The notes under the pieces were generated by a model that was not told where the DNA came from, did no database searches, and saw only the letters and a list, made by a program, of their open reading frames with translations. A program made the position numbers and the translations under genes. Positions 35,919 through 43,266 of a stretch of 64,000 bases of DNA are shown piece after piece (position 1 is the first letter of the stretch; each line of letters opens with the position of its first letter). This DNA comes from Rikenellaceae bacterium (GTDB lineage Bacteria > Bacteroidota > Bacteroidia > Bacteroidales > Rikenellaceae), in NCBI GenBank assembly GCA_015059925.1, contig SUZL01000010.1, positions 24,536 through 88,535 on the forward strand, in the 5' to 3' direction.

Positions 35919-37311
35919 ACTCCTTGGCAACTTCGAGCGCTTTGGTGGTAGTATAATATTTTGAGATCATCTGCGAACGCTCCCACGCGGGAATCTCGCC
36001 CTGCTTCAGATAGTCGAGATAGACCTGCATAACGGAACTGAATCGCTGCTCGTGAGTCTTCACGATATCCGACGGAATCACCACCTGCCACTCGTGCTCG
36101 GCCGTCTTAGCAATATCCAACCCGGGATACTCATCGGCAATCGAGCGCAACGCTGCACGCAACGTAGCCTCCGCCTCGGCATCATCGCCCGTCTTGCTAA
36201 CGACGTAGAGCATAGGCTTGTAACCCTGCTCCTTGCCCTGACGAATCTCGATGTTGGCCTTCGAGCCCTTCACCACCGAGTAGTGCGTGTCGCCCGTACC
36301 CTCCGTACCAACGGCCGCCATAAAGTTCCAGATAACGCTCACGCGGCAGTTCACGCCGTTGAGACGATAGTTTAGTTCGCCATTTGAATATACCTGCAAC
36401 GTGTCGTTCACCACATCCTTCTTAAGAAAATCGGGATACTCATCCTGCCCCGTCACCAGACGATACTTATCGCGCGGGATGGGCGTAGCCCAACGACGCG
36501 CCGAGGTGAACTCGATCTGCTTCGTGTAGTCAATCTCCTGCTCGGGCATCACGGTACACTGCACCAGATCAACAAGATGCGTCGTAACGTCCACAATACC
36601 CTCGCCCTGCTGCTCCACGTCGAAGTACCACTCGGGGCGGCGCAACGGCTGGCCCGACACATACTTAAAGAAGTGGTGTACGCTCTCCTTCGTGATGGTG
36701 GGATCGTCGGCCGTGCCCTTCTCCATCTCGCCGAAGAGCTCGGGTATGGCAACCAGCACACGCTGAAGCTCGTTGTTGATCTCCGAACGCTCGGTCATAA
36801 TATCATACACCATCGAACCCTTCGCGGGGGCCTCCAGCAGCGTCTGCTCCAGCAGCGCAAAGTTCTTCTGATCGATGGCCATCGGCTTGTCCGACAGCAC
36901 GTTGAAACCTGCATCTACGGCCGCCTTCACATAACGTGTCTTCTTGCCGTTGTTACCCGCCAAGACCACTACGTTGCCCTTCCTCTCCTCGATCATCTTC
37001 TCCAGAAAATCATCGCCCGCGTAGAGCTGCTCCTGCCACGATGTGGGGCGCTCCGAGCGCTCGTTGTAGATCTTGATGCGATCCAAGTGCATCTGCACAT
37101 CATCGCCCTCGGGGGCATATACATTCACCACGGGATCGACCTCGTCGTACATATACATCTGCACCAGCGCCGCGTGGAAGTGGCCCGGATCGAGCGTTAG
37201 GAGTTTCACCTCGCCCGGAGTGCCGTTAAAACCCTCGCCGGCGGGTGCCGCACCGCCGCACGCGGTGAGTGCCAAAGCTGCAGCCATCATAGAAATAAGG
37301 TTCTTCTTCAT
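35917..37311 (-). CDS. Gfo/Idh/MocA family oxidoreductase, lipoprotein
   Basis: 464 residues. The N terminus MKKNLISMMAAALALTAC-G is a lipoprotein signal with lipobox A-L-T-A-C. The following part looks like a dehydrogenase Rossmann domain, though its first glycine-rich loop is atypical (L-L-T-L-D-P-G-H-F-H-A-A-L-V-Q-M); V-V-L-A-G-N-N-G-K-K and L-S-D-K-P-M-A-I-D are the clearest matches to Gfo/Idh/MocA enzymes. The C-terminal half contains H-H-F-F-K-Y-V-S-G and T-H-L-V-D-L-V-Q, matching the Bacteroidetes oxidoreductase C-terminal domain. Being lipid-anchored implies a periplasmic or surface site, unusual for an NAD(P) enzyme. The substrate is unknown. The stop codon adjoins dispersed repeat copy B. 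Confidence 0.82.
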   Translation of the reverse strand: MKKNLISMMAAALALTACGGAAPAGEGFNGTPGEVKLLTLDPGHFHAALVQMYMYDEVDPVVNVYAPEGDDVQMHLDRIKIYNERSERPTSWQEQLYAGDDFLEKMIEERKGNVVVLAGNNGKKTRYVKAAVDAGFNVLSDKPMAIDQKNFALLEQTLLEAPAKGSMVYDIMTERSEINNELQRVLVAIPELFGEMEKGTADDPTITKESVHHFFKYVSGQPLRRPEWYFDVEQQGEGIVDVTTHLVDLVQCTVMPEQEIDYTKQIEFTSARRWATPIPRDKYRLVTGQDEYPDFLKKDVVNDTLQVYSNGELNYRLNGVNCRVSVIWNFMAAVGTEGTGDTHYSVVKGSKANIEIRQGKEQGYKPMLYVVSKTGDDAEAEATLRAALRSIADEYPGLDIAKTAEHEWQVVIPSDIVKTHEQRFSSVMQVYLDYLKQGEIPAWERSQMISKYYTTTKALEVAKE

Positions 37312-37378
37312 ACTATTTTCGTTTTATAATTTTCCTTTTTTCGGGGCGCCGCCGCCATCGGCAACGCCATCAACCCAA

Positions 37379-37386
37379 CAAAGATA
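37379..37386 (-). promoter_or_regulatory. -7 box for the Gfo/Idh lipoprotein gene
   Basis: Minus-strand TATCTTTG, 68 bases before the ATG. No clear -33 box. Confidence 0.4.
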
Positions 37387-37429
37387 CAAAGAAAAATCAC
37401 TTATTTTGCGAAAAAAAAAGATTAAAACG

Positions 37430-37459
37430 TTGAAATTTACTGTTTTTGCAGTATCTTTG
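37430..37459 (+). promoter_or_regulatory. Promoter for rpsA
   Basis: TTG (37430-37432), a 19-base spacer and TATCTTTG (37452-37459). The leader of about 90 bases contains a GC-rich stretch (GCGCGCGC...GCGGGCGC) that may fold. Confidence 0.7.
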
Positions 37460-37554
37460 TCCTCGCTTTCGCGCGCGCATTATGCGGGCGCAGGCGCAAA
37501 ACATTTATTATTAACAATTTAACGAGCGATTGTATCGCAAAACATTTTTCCACG

Positions 37555-39345
37555 ATGGAAGTATTGAACAATGTAGCAAACGAGAGTTTCGATTGGAACG
37601 CGTTTGAGAATGATTTGGATCTCTATGGCGGTCAGTCTAAGGAGCAGGTAGCTGAGGCTTATGGCCAGACTCTGTCAAACATCGCAGTAGGCGAGGTTGT
37701 TGAGGGTACCGTTAGCGAGATCAACAAGCGCGAGGTAACCGTAAACATCGGCTACAAGAGCGAGGGTATGATTCAGGCAACTGAGTTCCGTTACAACCCC
37801 GAGTTGGCTATCGGCGACAAGGTTGAGGTTTACGTTGAGTCTGTTGAGGACAAGAGCGGCGCTCTGGCACTCTCGCACAAGAAGGCTCGTCAGCTCAAGA
37901 GCTGGGATCGTGTAAACGAGGCTCTGAACAACGACGAGATCATTAAGGGTTACGTTAAGTGCCGCACTAAGGGCGGTATGATCGTTGACGTATTCGGCAT
38001 CGAGGCATTCTTGCCCGGTTCGCAGATCGACGTTAAGCCTATCCGCGACTACGATGTATACGTTGACAAGACTATGGAGTTCAAGGTTGTTAAGATCAAC
38101 CAGGAGTTCCGCAACGTAGTAGTATCACACAAGGCACTCATCGAGGCCGAGTTGGAGGCTCAGAAGCAGGTTATTATGTCTAAGCTCGAGAAGGGCCAGA
38201 TCCTCGAGGGTACCGTTAAGAATATCACCAACTACGGTGTATTCATCGACCTTGGTGGCGTAGATGGTTTGATCCACATCACCGACCTGAGCTGGGGCCG
38301 CGTAAACAAGCCCGAGGAGCTCGTTCAGCTCGACCAGAAGCTCAACGTTGTTATCATCGACTTCGACGAGCAGAAGAAGCGTATCGCTCTTGGTCTTAAG
38401 CAGCTCACTCCCCATCCTTGGGAGGCTCTGGACGCTAATCTTAAGGTTGGCGACACCGTTAAGGGTAAGGTTGTTGTTATGGCCGACTACGGTGCATTCG
38501 TTGAGATCGCTACCGGCGTAGAGGGTCTGATCCACGTATCAGAGATGTCTTGGAGCCAGCACCTGCGTTCAGCACAGGAGTTCCTGAAGGTAGGCGACGA
38601 GGTAGAGGCAGTTATCCTGACTCTGGACCGCGAGGAGCGCAAGATGTCGCTCGGTATCAAGCAGCTTACTCCCGATCCTTGGGAGGGTATCGAGGCTAAG
38701 TATCCCGTTGGCACCAAGTGCGCAGCTAAGGTTCGCAACTTCACCAACTTCGGTGTATTCGTTGAGATCGAGGAGGGCATCGATGGCCTGATCCACATCT
38801 CTGACCTGAGCTGGACCAAGAAGGTTAAGCACCCCAGCGAGTTCACTCAGATCGGTGCTGAGATCGAGGTTGTAGTTCTTGAGATCGACAAGGAGAACCG
38901 TCGTTTGAGCCTCGGCCACAAGCAGCTCGAGGAGAATCCTTGGAACGAGATCGAGTCGAAGTACGCTGTTGACACCGTACACACCGCTACCATCTCGGAG
39001 CTCACCGATAAGGGCGCAGTTGTAGTTCTGGGTGAGAACATCACCGGTTTTGCACCTGCTAAGCAGCTTGTTAAGGAGGACGGTACCACTTTGAAGGCCG
39101 GCGAGACCGCTGATTTCAAGGTTATCGAGTTCTCTAAGGCTACCAAGCGCATCACTCTCTCTCACTCTCGCATCTTCGAGGAGGCAAAGCGTGCCGAGAT
39201 CGCTGCTGAGAAGGCTGAGAAGCGTGCTGCTGCCGATGCAACCAAGTCTTCATTGAAGAAGGTTAACGCTTCTATCGAGAAGACCACTTTGGGTGACATC
39301 GCAGGTTTGGCAGAGTTGAAGGCTGCTATGGAGAAGAATAAGTAA
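37555..39345 (+). CDS. rpsA: 30S ribosomal protein S1
   Basis: 596 residues with six S1 (OB-fold) domains. The start of each repeat is seen in G-T-V-S-E-I-N-K-R-E-V-T-V-N, G-Y-V-K-C-R-T-K-G-G-M-I-V-D, G-T-V-K-N-I-T-N-Y-G-V-F-I-D, G-K-V-V-V-M-A-D-Y-G-A-F-V-E, A-K-V-R-N-F-T-N-F-G-V-F-V-E and A-T-I-S-E-L-T-D-K-G-A-V-V-V. Domains 3 to 5 have the best RNA-binding signature (G-L-I-H-I-S/T-D-L-S-W). S1 recruits mRNA to the ribosome. Codon use is strongly biased to GCT, AAG and GTT, as expected for high expression. It has its own promoter and terminator. Confidence 0.97.
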   Translation: MEVLNNVANESFDWNAFENDLDLYGGQSKEQVAEAYGQTLSNIAVGEVVEGTVSEINKREVTVNIGYKSEGMIQATEFRYNPELAIGDKVEVYVESVEDKSGALALSHKKARQLKSWDRVNEALNNDEIIKGYVKCRTKGGMIVDVFGIEAFLPGSQIDVKPIRDYDVYVDKTMEFKVVKINQEFRNVVVSHKALIEAELEAQKQVIMSKLEKGQILEGTVKNITNYGVFIDLGGVDGLIHITDLSWGRVNKPEELVQLDQKLNVVIIDFDEQKKRIALGLKQLTPHPWEALDANLKVGDTVKGKVVVMADYGAFVEIATGVEGLIHVSEMSWSQHLRSAQEFLKVGDEVEAVILTLDREERKMSLGIKQLTPDPWEGIEAKYPVGTKCAAKVRNFTNFGVFVEIEEGIDGLIHISDLSWTKKVKHPSEFTQIGAEIEVVVLEIDKENRRLSLGHKQLEENPWNEIESKYAVDTVHTATISELTDKGAVVVLGENITGFAPAKQLVKEDGTTLKAGETADFKVIEFSKATKRITLSHSRIFEEAKRAEIAAEKAEKRAAADATKSSLKKVNASIEKTTLGDIAGLAELKAAMEKNK

Positions 39346-39370
39346 TCCACTACTTATAAACTCTGAATGG

Positions 39371-39401
39371 CTCCCGCATCGCAAGGTGCGGGAGTTTTTT
39401 T
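39371..39401 (+). terminator. Intrinsic terminator of rpsA
   Basis: CTCCCGCA and TGCGGGAG form an 8-bp stem followed by TTTTTTT. Confidence 0.92.
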
Positions 39402-39508
39402 GTTTTGCATCAGATGCTCAAGTCTGCAGTAAAAGCCCAAGTTTAAGCCAAAAGCACAAGCCGCACACCTATTATATAATTACGGATAATCGACTAAAGA
39501 GCGAGGCC

Positions 39509-39550
39509 CGATGGCCACGAGTTTATGACGCTCGTTAGACGCAGCCATCG
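39509..39550. other. Unassigned two-helix hairpin in the rpsA-rpsT gap
   Basis: CGATGGC (39509-39515) pairs with GCCATCG (39544-39550), and an inner ACGAG (39517-39521) with CTCGT (39531-39535). The 324-base gap 39346-39669 holds this, the rpsA terminator and the rpsT terminator; no ORF is credible. The hairpin has no T-run, so it is not a terminator. Promoter-like boxes were not seen, so an RNA gene cannot be claimed. Confidence 0.4.
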
Positions 39551-39615
39551 CATTGAGGGATGAATATCGTAGAGTGATAAGTAAGGTAAGTCGCTACCGC
39601 CTAAACCAAAATAAC

Positions 39616-39643
39616 AAAGGCCACTCCCGTCGGGAGCGGCCTT
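39616..39643. terminator. Terminator of rpsT
   Basis: AAAGGCC-A-CTCCCG / CGGGAG-C-GGCCTTT, with one mismatch. The minus side continues GTTATTTTGG and the plus side AATTATTT, so it fits mainly the rpsT transcript. Confidence 0.7.
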
Positions 39644-39669
39644 TAATTATTTCGGAGATTCCGATTCGC

Positions 39670-39924
39670 TTATGCCAATGCGTTAACGTGAAGTGCGAGT
39701 GAGCTCTTGAGGTTAGCAGCCTTGTTCTTGTGGATAATGTTAGTCTTAGCCAACTTATCGAGCATAGATGATACCTTGGGAAGCAGTGCCTCAGCAGCGC
39801 CCTTCTCGGTGGTGTTACGCAATGCCTTCACGGCGTTACGAGCGGTCTTGTGATACAAACGGTTGTGTGCACGCTTGGTAACCGTCTGACGGATTCTCTT
39901 CTTTGATGACTTGTGATTTGCCAT
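39670..39924 (-). CDS. rpsT: 30S ribosomal protein S20
   Basis: 84 residues. It begins [14 protein letters not shown] and is a helical, lysine/arginine-rich protein with the R-N-A-V-K-A-L-R region and a [17 protein letters not shown] end, all typical of S20. S20 binds 16S rRNA in the body of the 30S subunit. It lies 183 bases downstream of tRNA-Glu on the same strand and could share its transcript. Confidence 0.96.
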   Translation of the reverse strand: MANHKSSKKRIRQTVTKRAHNRLYHKTARNAVKALRNTTEKGAAEALLPKVSSMLDKLAKTNIIHKNKAANLKSSLALHVNALA

Positions 39925-40003
39925 AATTGTTTTAACTTTTATTTTTTACTTTTATGCGTTTTCCTGTTTACTCGGACCGATAAGTGCGTCCACCCACTTC
40001 CCA

Positions 40004-40017
40004 AAGGCCGCGGCCTT
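40004..40017. other. Perfect 14-base palindrome downstream of tRNA-Glu
   Basis: AAGGCCG/CGGCCTT lies in a stretch of 183 bases between tRNA-Glu and rpsT that has no ORF. Outer GCGT (39987-39990) and ACGC can extend it to a longer hairpin. It may separate or process the tRNA from the rpsT mRNA. Function is inferred from position only. Confidence 0.35.
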
Positions 40018-40107
40018 AAGAACGCCACGTAGGCATTCAAATAAATTTTCACCCTGTCAAACGCCGCCTCGACGAATACAAAATCGCTCACGGGGCGTCA
40101 GTCATAG

Positions 40108-40179
40108 TAGTCCATAGGAGAGTCGAACTCCTCTTTCAAGAATGAAAATCTTGCGTCCTAACCGATAGACGAATGGACC
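40108..40179 (-). tRNA. tRNA-Glu (UUC)
   Basis: The minus strand folds as a complete 72-base cloverleaf. The acceptor stem is GGTCCAT / ATGGACT with discriminator A. The anticodon arm is CAAGA-TTTTCAT-TCTTG, giving anticodon TTC. The T arm is AGGAG-TTCGACT-CTCCT. The D loop has the GGTTAGGAC pattern. CCA is not encoded. Confidence 0.95.
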
Positions 40180-40221
40180 TTACCGCTATCGCACATCCGC
40201 AGGGATAGCACTTTAGCGACG

Positions 40222-40251
40222 CAAAGGTAAGAAAAAAAATATAAACTACAA
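40222..40251 (-). promoter_or_regulatory. Promoter for tRNA-Glu
   Basis: Minus-strand TTG (40249-40251), 19-base spacer, TACCTTTG (40222-40229), about 43 bases before the mature 5' end. A textbook Bacteroidetes promoter. Confidence 0.7.
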
Positions 40252-40315
40252 TAAATCCGACGAAAAAGTGGCTAATCAACTGAATAAAAAAGACTCCCAC
40301 CCGACCACCTCGCGC

Positions 40316-40350
40316 ATAAAAAAGGGTGCGTAACCAAAAGTTAGCACCCT
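40316..40350 (-). terminator. Terminator of adk, downstream of repeat copy C
   Basis: On the minus strand AGGGTGC-TAAC and GTTA-C-GCACCCT form a stem of about 11 bp, followed by TTTTTT. It is the first terminator after adk, so copy C lies inside the adk 3' untranslated region. Confidence 0.8.
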
Positions 40351-40358
40351 AATTCCAA

Positions 40359-40547
40359 GGAATTGTATAACAAGTGAGATTTCAAGGCTTGCGATGCACT
40401 CAAAACCGCAGCATACTAAGGCGTATGTGAGGATTTGGAGTGCGAGCGTAAGGTTGCGTTTAAGCGAGGGCAGAGGGAGCTTGCTCACTTTGCCGAGCGT
40501 AGCAACCAAAAGGAACTTAACGCAGAAATATCCTTGTTAGACGATTC
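40359..40547 (-). repeat. Dispersed 3'-UTR stem-loop element, copy C, with insertion
   Basis: GGAATTGTATAACAAG at the left and CTTGTTAGACGATTCC at the right pair as terminal inverted repeats. Inner helix GCACTC-AAAA / TTTG-GAGTGC and apical hairpin CATAC-TAAGGC-GTATG keep base pairing with changed sequence relative to copy B. A 69-base insertion at 40451-40519 splits the descending arm. The right end is six bases from the adk stop codon. Confidence 0.8.
40451..40519. repeat. Nested hairpin insertion in repeat copy C
   Basis: Absent from the other copies at the same place. It is flanked by TA on both sides (40449-40450 and 40518-40519). GGTTGC (40452-40457) and GCAACC (40502-40507) close a hairpin with an inner GGCA...TGCC and AGC-TT-GCT. 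This looks like a second small mobile or repeat unit; no ORF fits. Confidence 0.6.
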
Positions 40548-40551
40548 CGTA

Positions 40552-41127
40552 CTATTTCTTTGAGTCGATAGCTGCACAAATTCGGTCGAACACCTCGTCC
40601 ATCGTACCCACACCATCAACAGCCACATACTTACCCTGCTTTGAGTAGTAGTCGGCAACGATAGCGGTCTGCTCACGATAAACCGAGATTCGGTTGCGGA
40701 TCACATCCTCCGATGCGTCATCGGCTCGACCTGAGTCCTTGCCGCGCAACAGGATACGCTTCACGAGTTCCTCCTCGGGAACGTCCATATAGACCATCAC
40801 ATTCACGCTAAGGCCATCCTCCGCCAAAATACGGTCAAACTCCTCGGCCTGTGCCGTTGTGCGGGGGAAACCGTCGAAGATGTTACCTACGGCATCCTTG
40901 TGCTCGGCCATATAGTTGCGAATCATACCGATCACGATTGAGTCGGGAGCCAAAGCGCCTGACTCGATGTAGCTCTGCATACTTTTTCCCAGCTCCGTAC
41001 CGCGAGTGATCTCACCACGAATAACATCACCCGTTGAGATGTGGTTGATGTTGTACTTCTCCTTAATTCGCGCCGCCTGCGTACCCTTGCCGCATCCGGG
41101 CGCACCAAATAATATAATGTTAAGCAT
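40552..41127 (-). CDS. adk: Adenylate kinase
   Basis: 191 residues, the short-LID type. P-loop L-F-G-A-P-G-C-G-K-G-T-Q-A (residues 6-18), AMP-binding S-T-G-D-V-I-R-G-E and D-G-F-P-R-T-T-A-Q-A-E-E-F, LID with R-L-x type arginines in L-L-R-G-K-D-S-G-R-A-D-D. It converts ATP and AMP to two ADP in the cytoplasm. Its 3' untranslated region contains repeat copy C and then a terminator. Confidence 0.96.
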   Translation of the reverse strand: MLNIILFGAPGCGKGTQAARIKEKYNINHISTGDVIRGEITRGTELGKSMQSYIESGALAPDSIVIGMIRNYMAEHKDAVGNIFDGFPRTTAQAEEFDRILAEDGLSVNVMVYMDVPEEELVKRILLRGKDSGRADDASEDVIRNRISVYREQTAIVADYYSKQGKYVAVDGVGTMDEVFDRICAAIDSKK

Positions 41128-41163
41128 TGTCAGTTGGTAGTTTTAGTTAAACCTAACTGCTGT

Positions 41164-41171
41164 CAAAATTA
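41164..41171 (-). promoter_or_regulatory. -7 box of the adk promoter
   Basis: Minus-strand TAATTTTG, 37 bases before the adk ATG, after an AT-rich tract. No -33 box at normal spacing. Confidence 0.4.
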
Positions 41172-41286
41172 CAAAAAAAATTAAATAAATTCTCTTTCGC
41201 ATCAACATTTTATTACATAAATAGGCCTAAAGGGATTTTTTTTGCACACTTTCAACCCTCGGCGACTTCACAATCCGATATTTTCG

Positions 41287-41294
41287 TAACTTTG
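41287..41294 (+). promoter_or_regulatory. -7 box for the lipoprotein gene at 41315
   Basis: TAACTTTG, 20 bases before the ATG. Confidence 0.45.
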
Positions 41295-41314
41295 CCTAAA
41301 GTAAATTGTTTCCT

Positions 41315-41959
41315 ATGCGATCTCTATTGCCGACATACGTTGCCTTGCTGCTGCTCGTCGCGTGCCACAAGCCTGCGGAGCCGATCTCCATTTCGGGCTT
41401 TGTCCATAGTGCCGATGAGGAGCAACTCACCCTTACCAACGACAGCATCCCCTCGCGCCGATTCCTGATTGACGAGAGCACTCTTATCGAGGGCGGCGAG
41501 ATGGCGGAGGGTAACATCGTCGAGGTGATCTACCTCCCCTCGGAGGTCGAAGGCACCACTCCTACGGCCCTTCACATTATCACCGACAAGACCTACACCG
41601 AGTCTCTCGGGCGCTGGGGCACCGAAGGAGAGTCGCGACTGCCGATCGACATCACACTCCTGCCGCACGGCCGCATCGAGCAGAGCCAGCCGGGCGACAT
41701 TCTCCGCTTCGAGCGCTGGGAGCTCACTGCGGAGGAGGGCACGATCTCGCTGCACGGCGTAATCTCGCTACCACCCGACTACGCGGCACGCGCCGCAAGG
41801 CTTAAGGCCGGCGAGGAGCTTGAGCCTCCCACCCGCCGCGAGCGCCACTTCGCCGTAACGGCACGCCTCGACAAGCAGAGCGACAACAATACGGAGAGCC
41901 GCCGCGTGATGATCTTCTCGACCGAAGACGATCAGACAAAACTATATTTCCAGCAATAA
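41315..41959 (+). CDS. Hypothetical lipoprotein
   Basis: 214 residues from the ATG at 41315; a TTG nine bases upstream is in frame but unnecessary. The signal M-R-S-L-L-P-T-Y-V-A-L-L-L-L-V-A-C ends in a lipobox. Next comes a compact beta-rich stretch (I-S-G-F-V-H-S-A-D-E-E-Q-L-T-L-T) and later segments of moderate hydrophobicity (I-L-R-F-E-R-W-E-L). No family was recognised. It stands alone between adk and the convergent thiL operon. Envelope location is likely; role unknown. Confidence 0.65.
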   Translation: MRSLLPTYVALLLLVACHKPAEPISISGFVHSADEEQLTLTNDSIPSRRFLIDESTLIEGGEMAEGNIVEVIYLPSEVEGTTPTALHIITDKTYTESLGRWGTEGESRLPIDITLLPHGRIEQSQPGDILRFERWELTAEEGTISLHGVISLPPDYAARAARLKAGEELEPPTRRERHFAVTARLDKQSDNNTESRRVMIFSTEDDQTKLYFQQ

Positions 41960-41969
41960 AATAAAAAAC

Positions 41970-42001
41970 GAGAGGCTGCCCGAGCAATCAGGCAGCCTCT
42001 C
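41970..42001. terminator. Bidirectional terminator between the lipoprotein gene and the thiL operon
   Basis: GAGAGGCTGCC and GGCAGCCTCTC form a perfect 11-bp stem with a 10-base loop. Minus side: T-run (CGTTTTTTATTT). Plus side: CAATTTTTA. Confidence 0.88.
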
Positions 42002-42007
42002 CAATTT

Positions 42008-42118
42008 TTATCCGTGCAGGGCATTGATATATTCCCAATAGTGGTACGCGGCGAAGGTCATCGCCACAAAAATCACAATGGCACCCAGCACCACGAGTAT
42101 CTTTTTCATCCGTTTCAT
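42008..42118 (-). CDS. 36-residue single-pass membrane protein downstream of thiL
   Basis: The ORF starts M-K-R-M-K-K-I-L and continues with one membrane helix (V-V-L-G-A-I-V-I-F-V-A-M-T-F-A-A), then a short polar end with H, Y, W and E. The ATG at 42118 is three bases after the thiL stop, and the terminator follows the stop codon directly, so the reading frame fills exactly the space between thiL and the end of the transcript. It is too short for family assignment. Positive residues before the helix suggest N-in orientation. Confidence 0.6.
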   Translation of the reverse strand: MKRMKKILVVLGAIVIFVAMTFAAYHYWEYINALHG

Positions 42119-42121
42119 ACC

Positions 42122-43156
42122 CTACTCCTCCTTAAATCCTTGTGCCCTGAGCTTTATGTCGCTGCCGTCGGGCGTAACCAAATATGCTCCCGTCGTTTCG
42201 CGCGTGATGTGGCCCACAACGTCCACCACGCCAAGACGCATCACCTGCTCCTGCATCGCCAGCGGCACCGTGAAGAGCAGTTCGTAGTCGCCGCCGCCGT
42301 TCAGCGCCGCCACCACGGGGTCGATGTGCATCTCCTCGGCCAACGCCGTAGTCTGCTTGGCAATGGGGATGCGATCCAGATAGATTCGCGCGCCGCACTT
42401 CGAAGCCTTGCAGATCTGCAACACTTCGCTCGCAAGGCCGTCCGAGATGTCGATCATCGACGTTGGCACGATCTTCTCCTCGGCCAAAATATCCACAATA
42501 TCCTTTCTCGCGCGCGGCTTCAGGTAGCGCTGCAACAGATACTCATACCCCGCAAACTGCGGCTCGGGGTTGGCCACATCCTTCAGCACGCGCTTCTCGC
42601 GCTCCAACAGCTGCAAACCAAGATACGCCGCACCGAGGTTTCCTGTCAGACAGATCAGGTCGTTGAACTGCGCACCCGAGCGATAGCTCAGCGCCTTGCG
42701 CTTCGCGCGACCTATGGCCGTGATGTTGATCACAAGGCCCGTCATCGATGCCGTCGTGTCGCCGCCGACCAGATCAACACCCAACTCCTTGCAAGCAAAA
42801 TCCACGCCCTCGTACAAATCCTCCAACGCCTCCACCGGCAGCTTCGCCGAGACACCTATCGAGATCATCACCTGCTCGGGCAGCGCATTCATCGCAAGGA
42901 TGTCGCTCACGCCCACCACTACGGCCTTGTAGCCGAGGTGCTTCAGAGGGAAGTATGTCAAATCGAAGTCGATGCCCTCTAACAGCGTGTCGGTCGAGAT
43001 CACCGTCGCATCGTTCCTGCCAGCCGCCACCACGGCCGCATCGTCGCCCACGCCCCGCAGCGTATGCTTCGACGAGGTTGTGGCGTTGCGCGTAAGATGA
43101 TCAATCAATCCGAACTCTCCCAGCTCGGCAATCTCGGTACGTTTTCTCTGGCTCAT
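42122..43156 (-). CDS. thiL: Thiamine-monophosphate kinase
   Basis: 344 residues. ThiL phosphorylates thiamine monophosphate to the diphosphate. The AIRS/PurM-like fold is shown by G-E-F-G-L-I-D near the start, the ATP/metal segment G-V-G-D-D-A-A-V-V, S-T-D-T-L-L-E-G-I-D-F-D, V-G-G-D-T-T (substrate and Mg site) and D-I-S-D-G-L-A-S-E-V. Cytoplasmic. No other thi genes are present. It is followed three bases later by the 36-residue membrane protein. Confidence 0.93.
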   Translation of the reverse strand: MSQRKRTEIAELGEFGLIDHLTRNATTSSKHTLRGVGDDAAVVAAGRNDATVISTDTLLEGIDFDLTYFPLKHLGYKAVVVGVSDILAMNALPEQVMISIGVSAKLPVEALEDLYEGVDFACKELGVDLVGGDTTASMTGLVINITAIGRAKRKALSYRSGAQFNDLICLTGNLGAAYLGLQLLEREKRVLKDVANPEPQFAGYEYLLQRYLKPRARKDIVDILAEEKIVPTSMIDISDGLASEVLQICKASKCGARIYLDRIPIAKQTTALAEEMHIDPVVAALNGGGDYELLFTVPLAMQEQVMRLGVVDVVGHITRETTGAYLVTPDGSDIKLRAQGFKEE

Positions 43157-43172
43157 AGTATTTCAATTTTTA

Positions 43173-43180
43173 CAAATATA
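43173..43180 (-). promoter_or_regulatory. -7 box of the thiL promoter
   Basis: Minus-strand TATATTTG, 17 bases before the thiL ATG; this gives a very short leader. Confidence 0.45.
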
Positions 43181-43231
43181 CGAAAAATTTCACTTCGCGT
43201 TCGTCTTTTTTCCTAATTTCGCGTCATATAG

Positions 43232-43248
43232 TCAAACGCGGCGTTTGA
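43232..43248 (+). promoter_or_regulatory. 17-bp perfect palindrome before the ECF sigma gene
   Basis: TCAAACGC-G-GCGTTTGA, 18 bases before the start codon of the sigma factor. Preceded by a weak -7-like TAATTTCG (43214-43221). It could be an operator or a hairpin covering the start of the mRNA. Confidence 0.5.
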
Positions 43249-43266
43249 AACACAAACTTTAATAAA

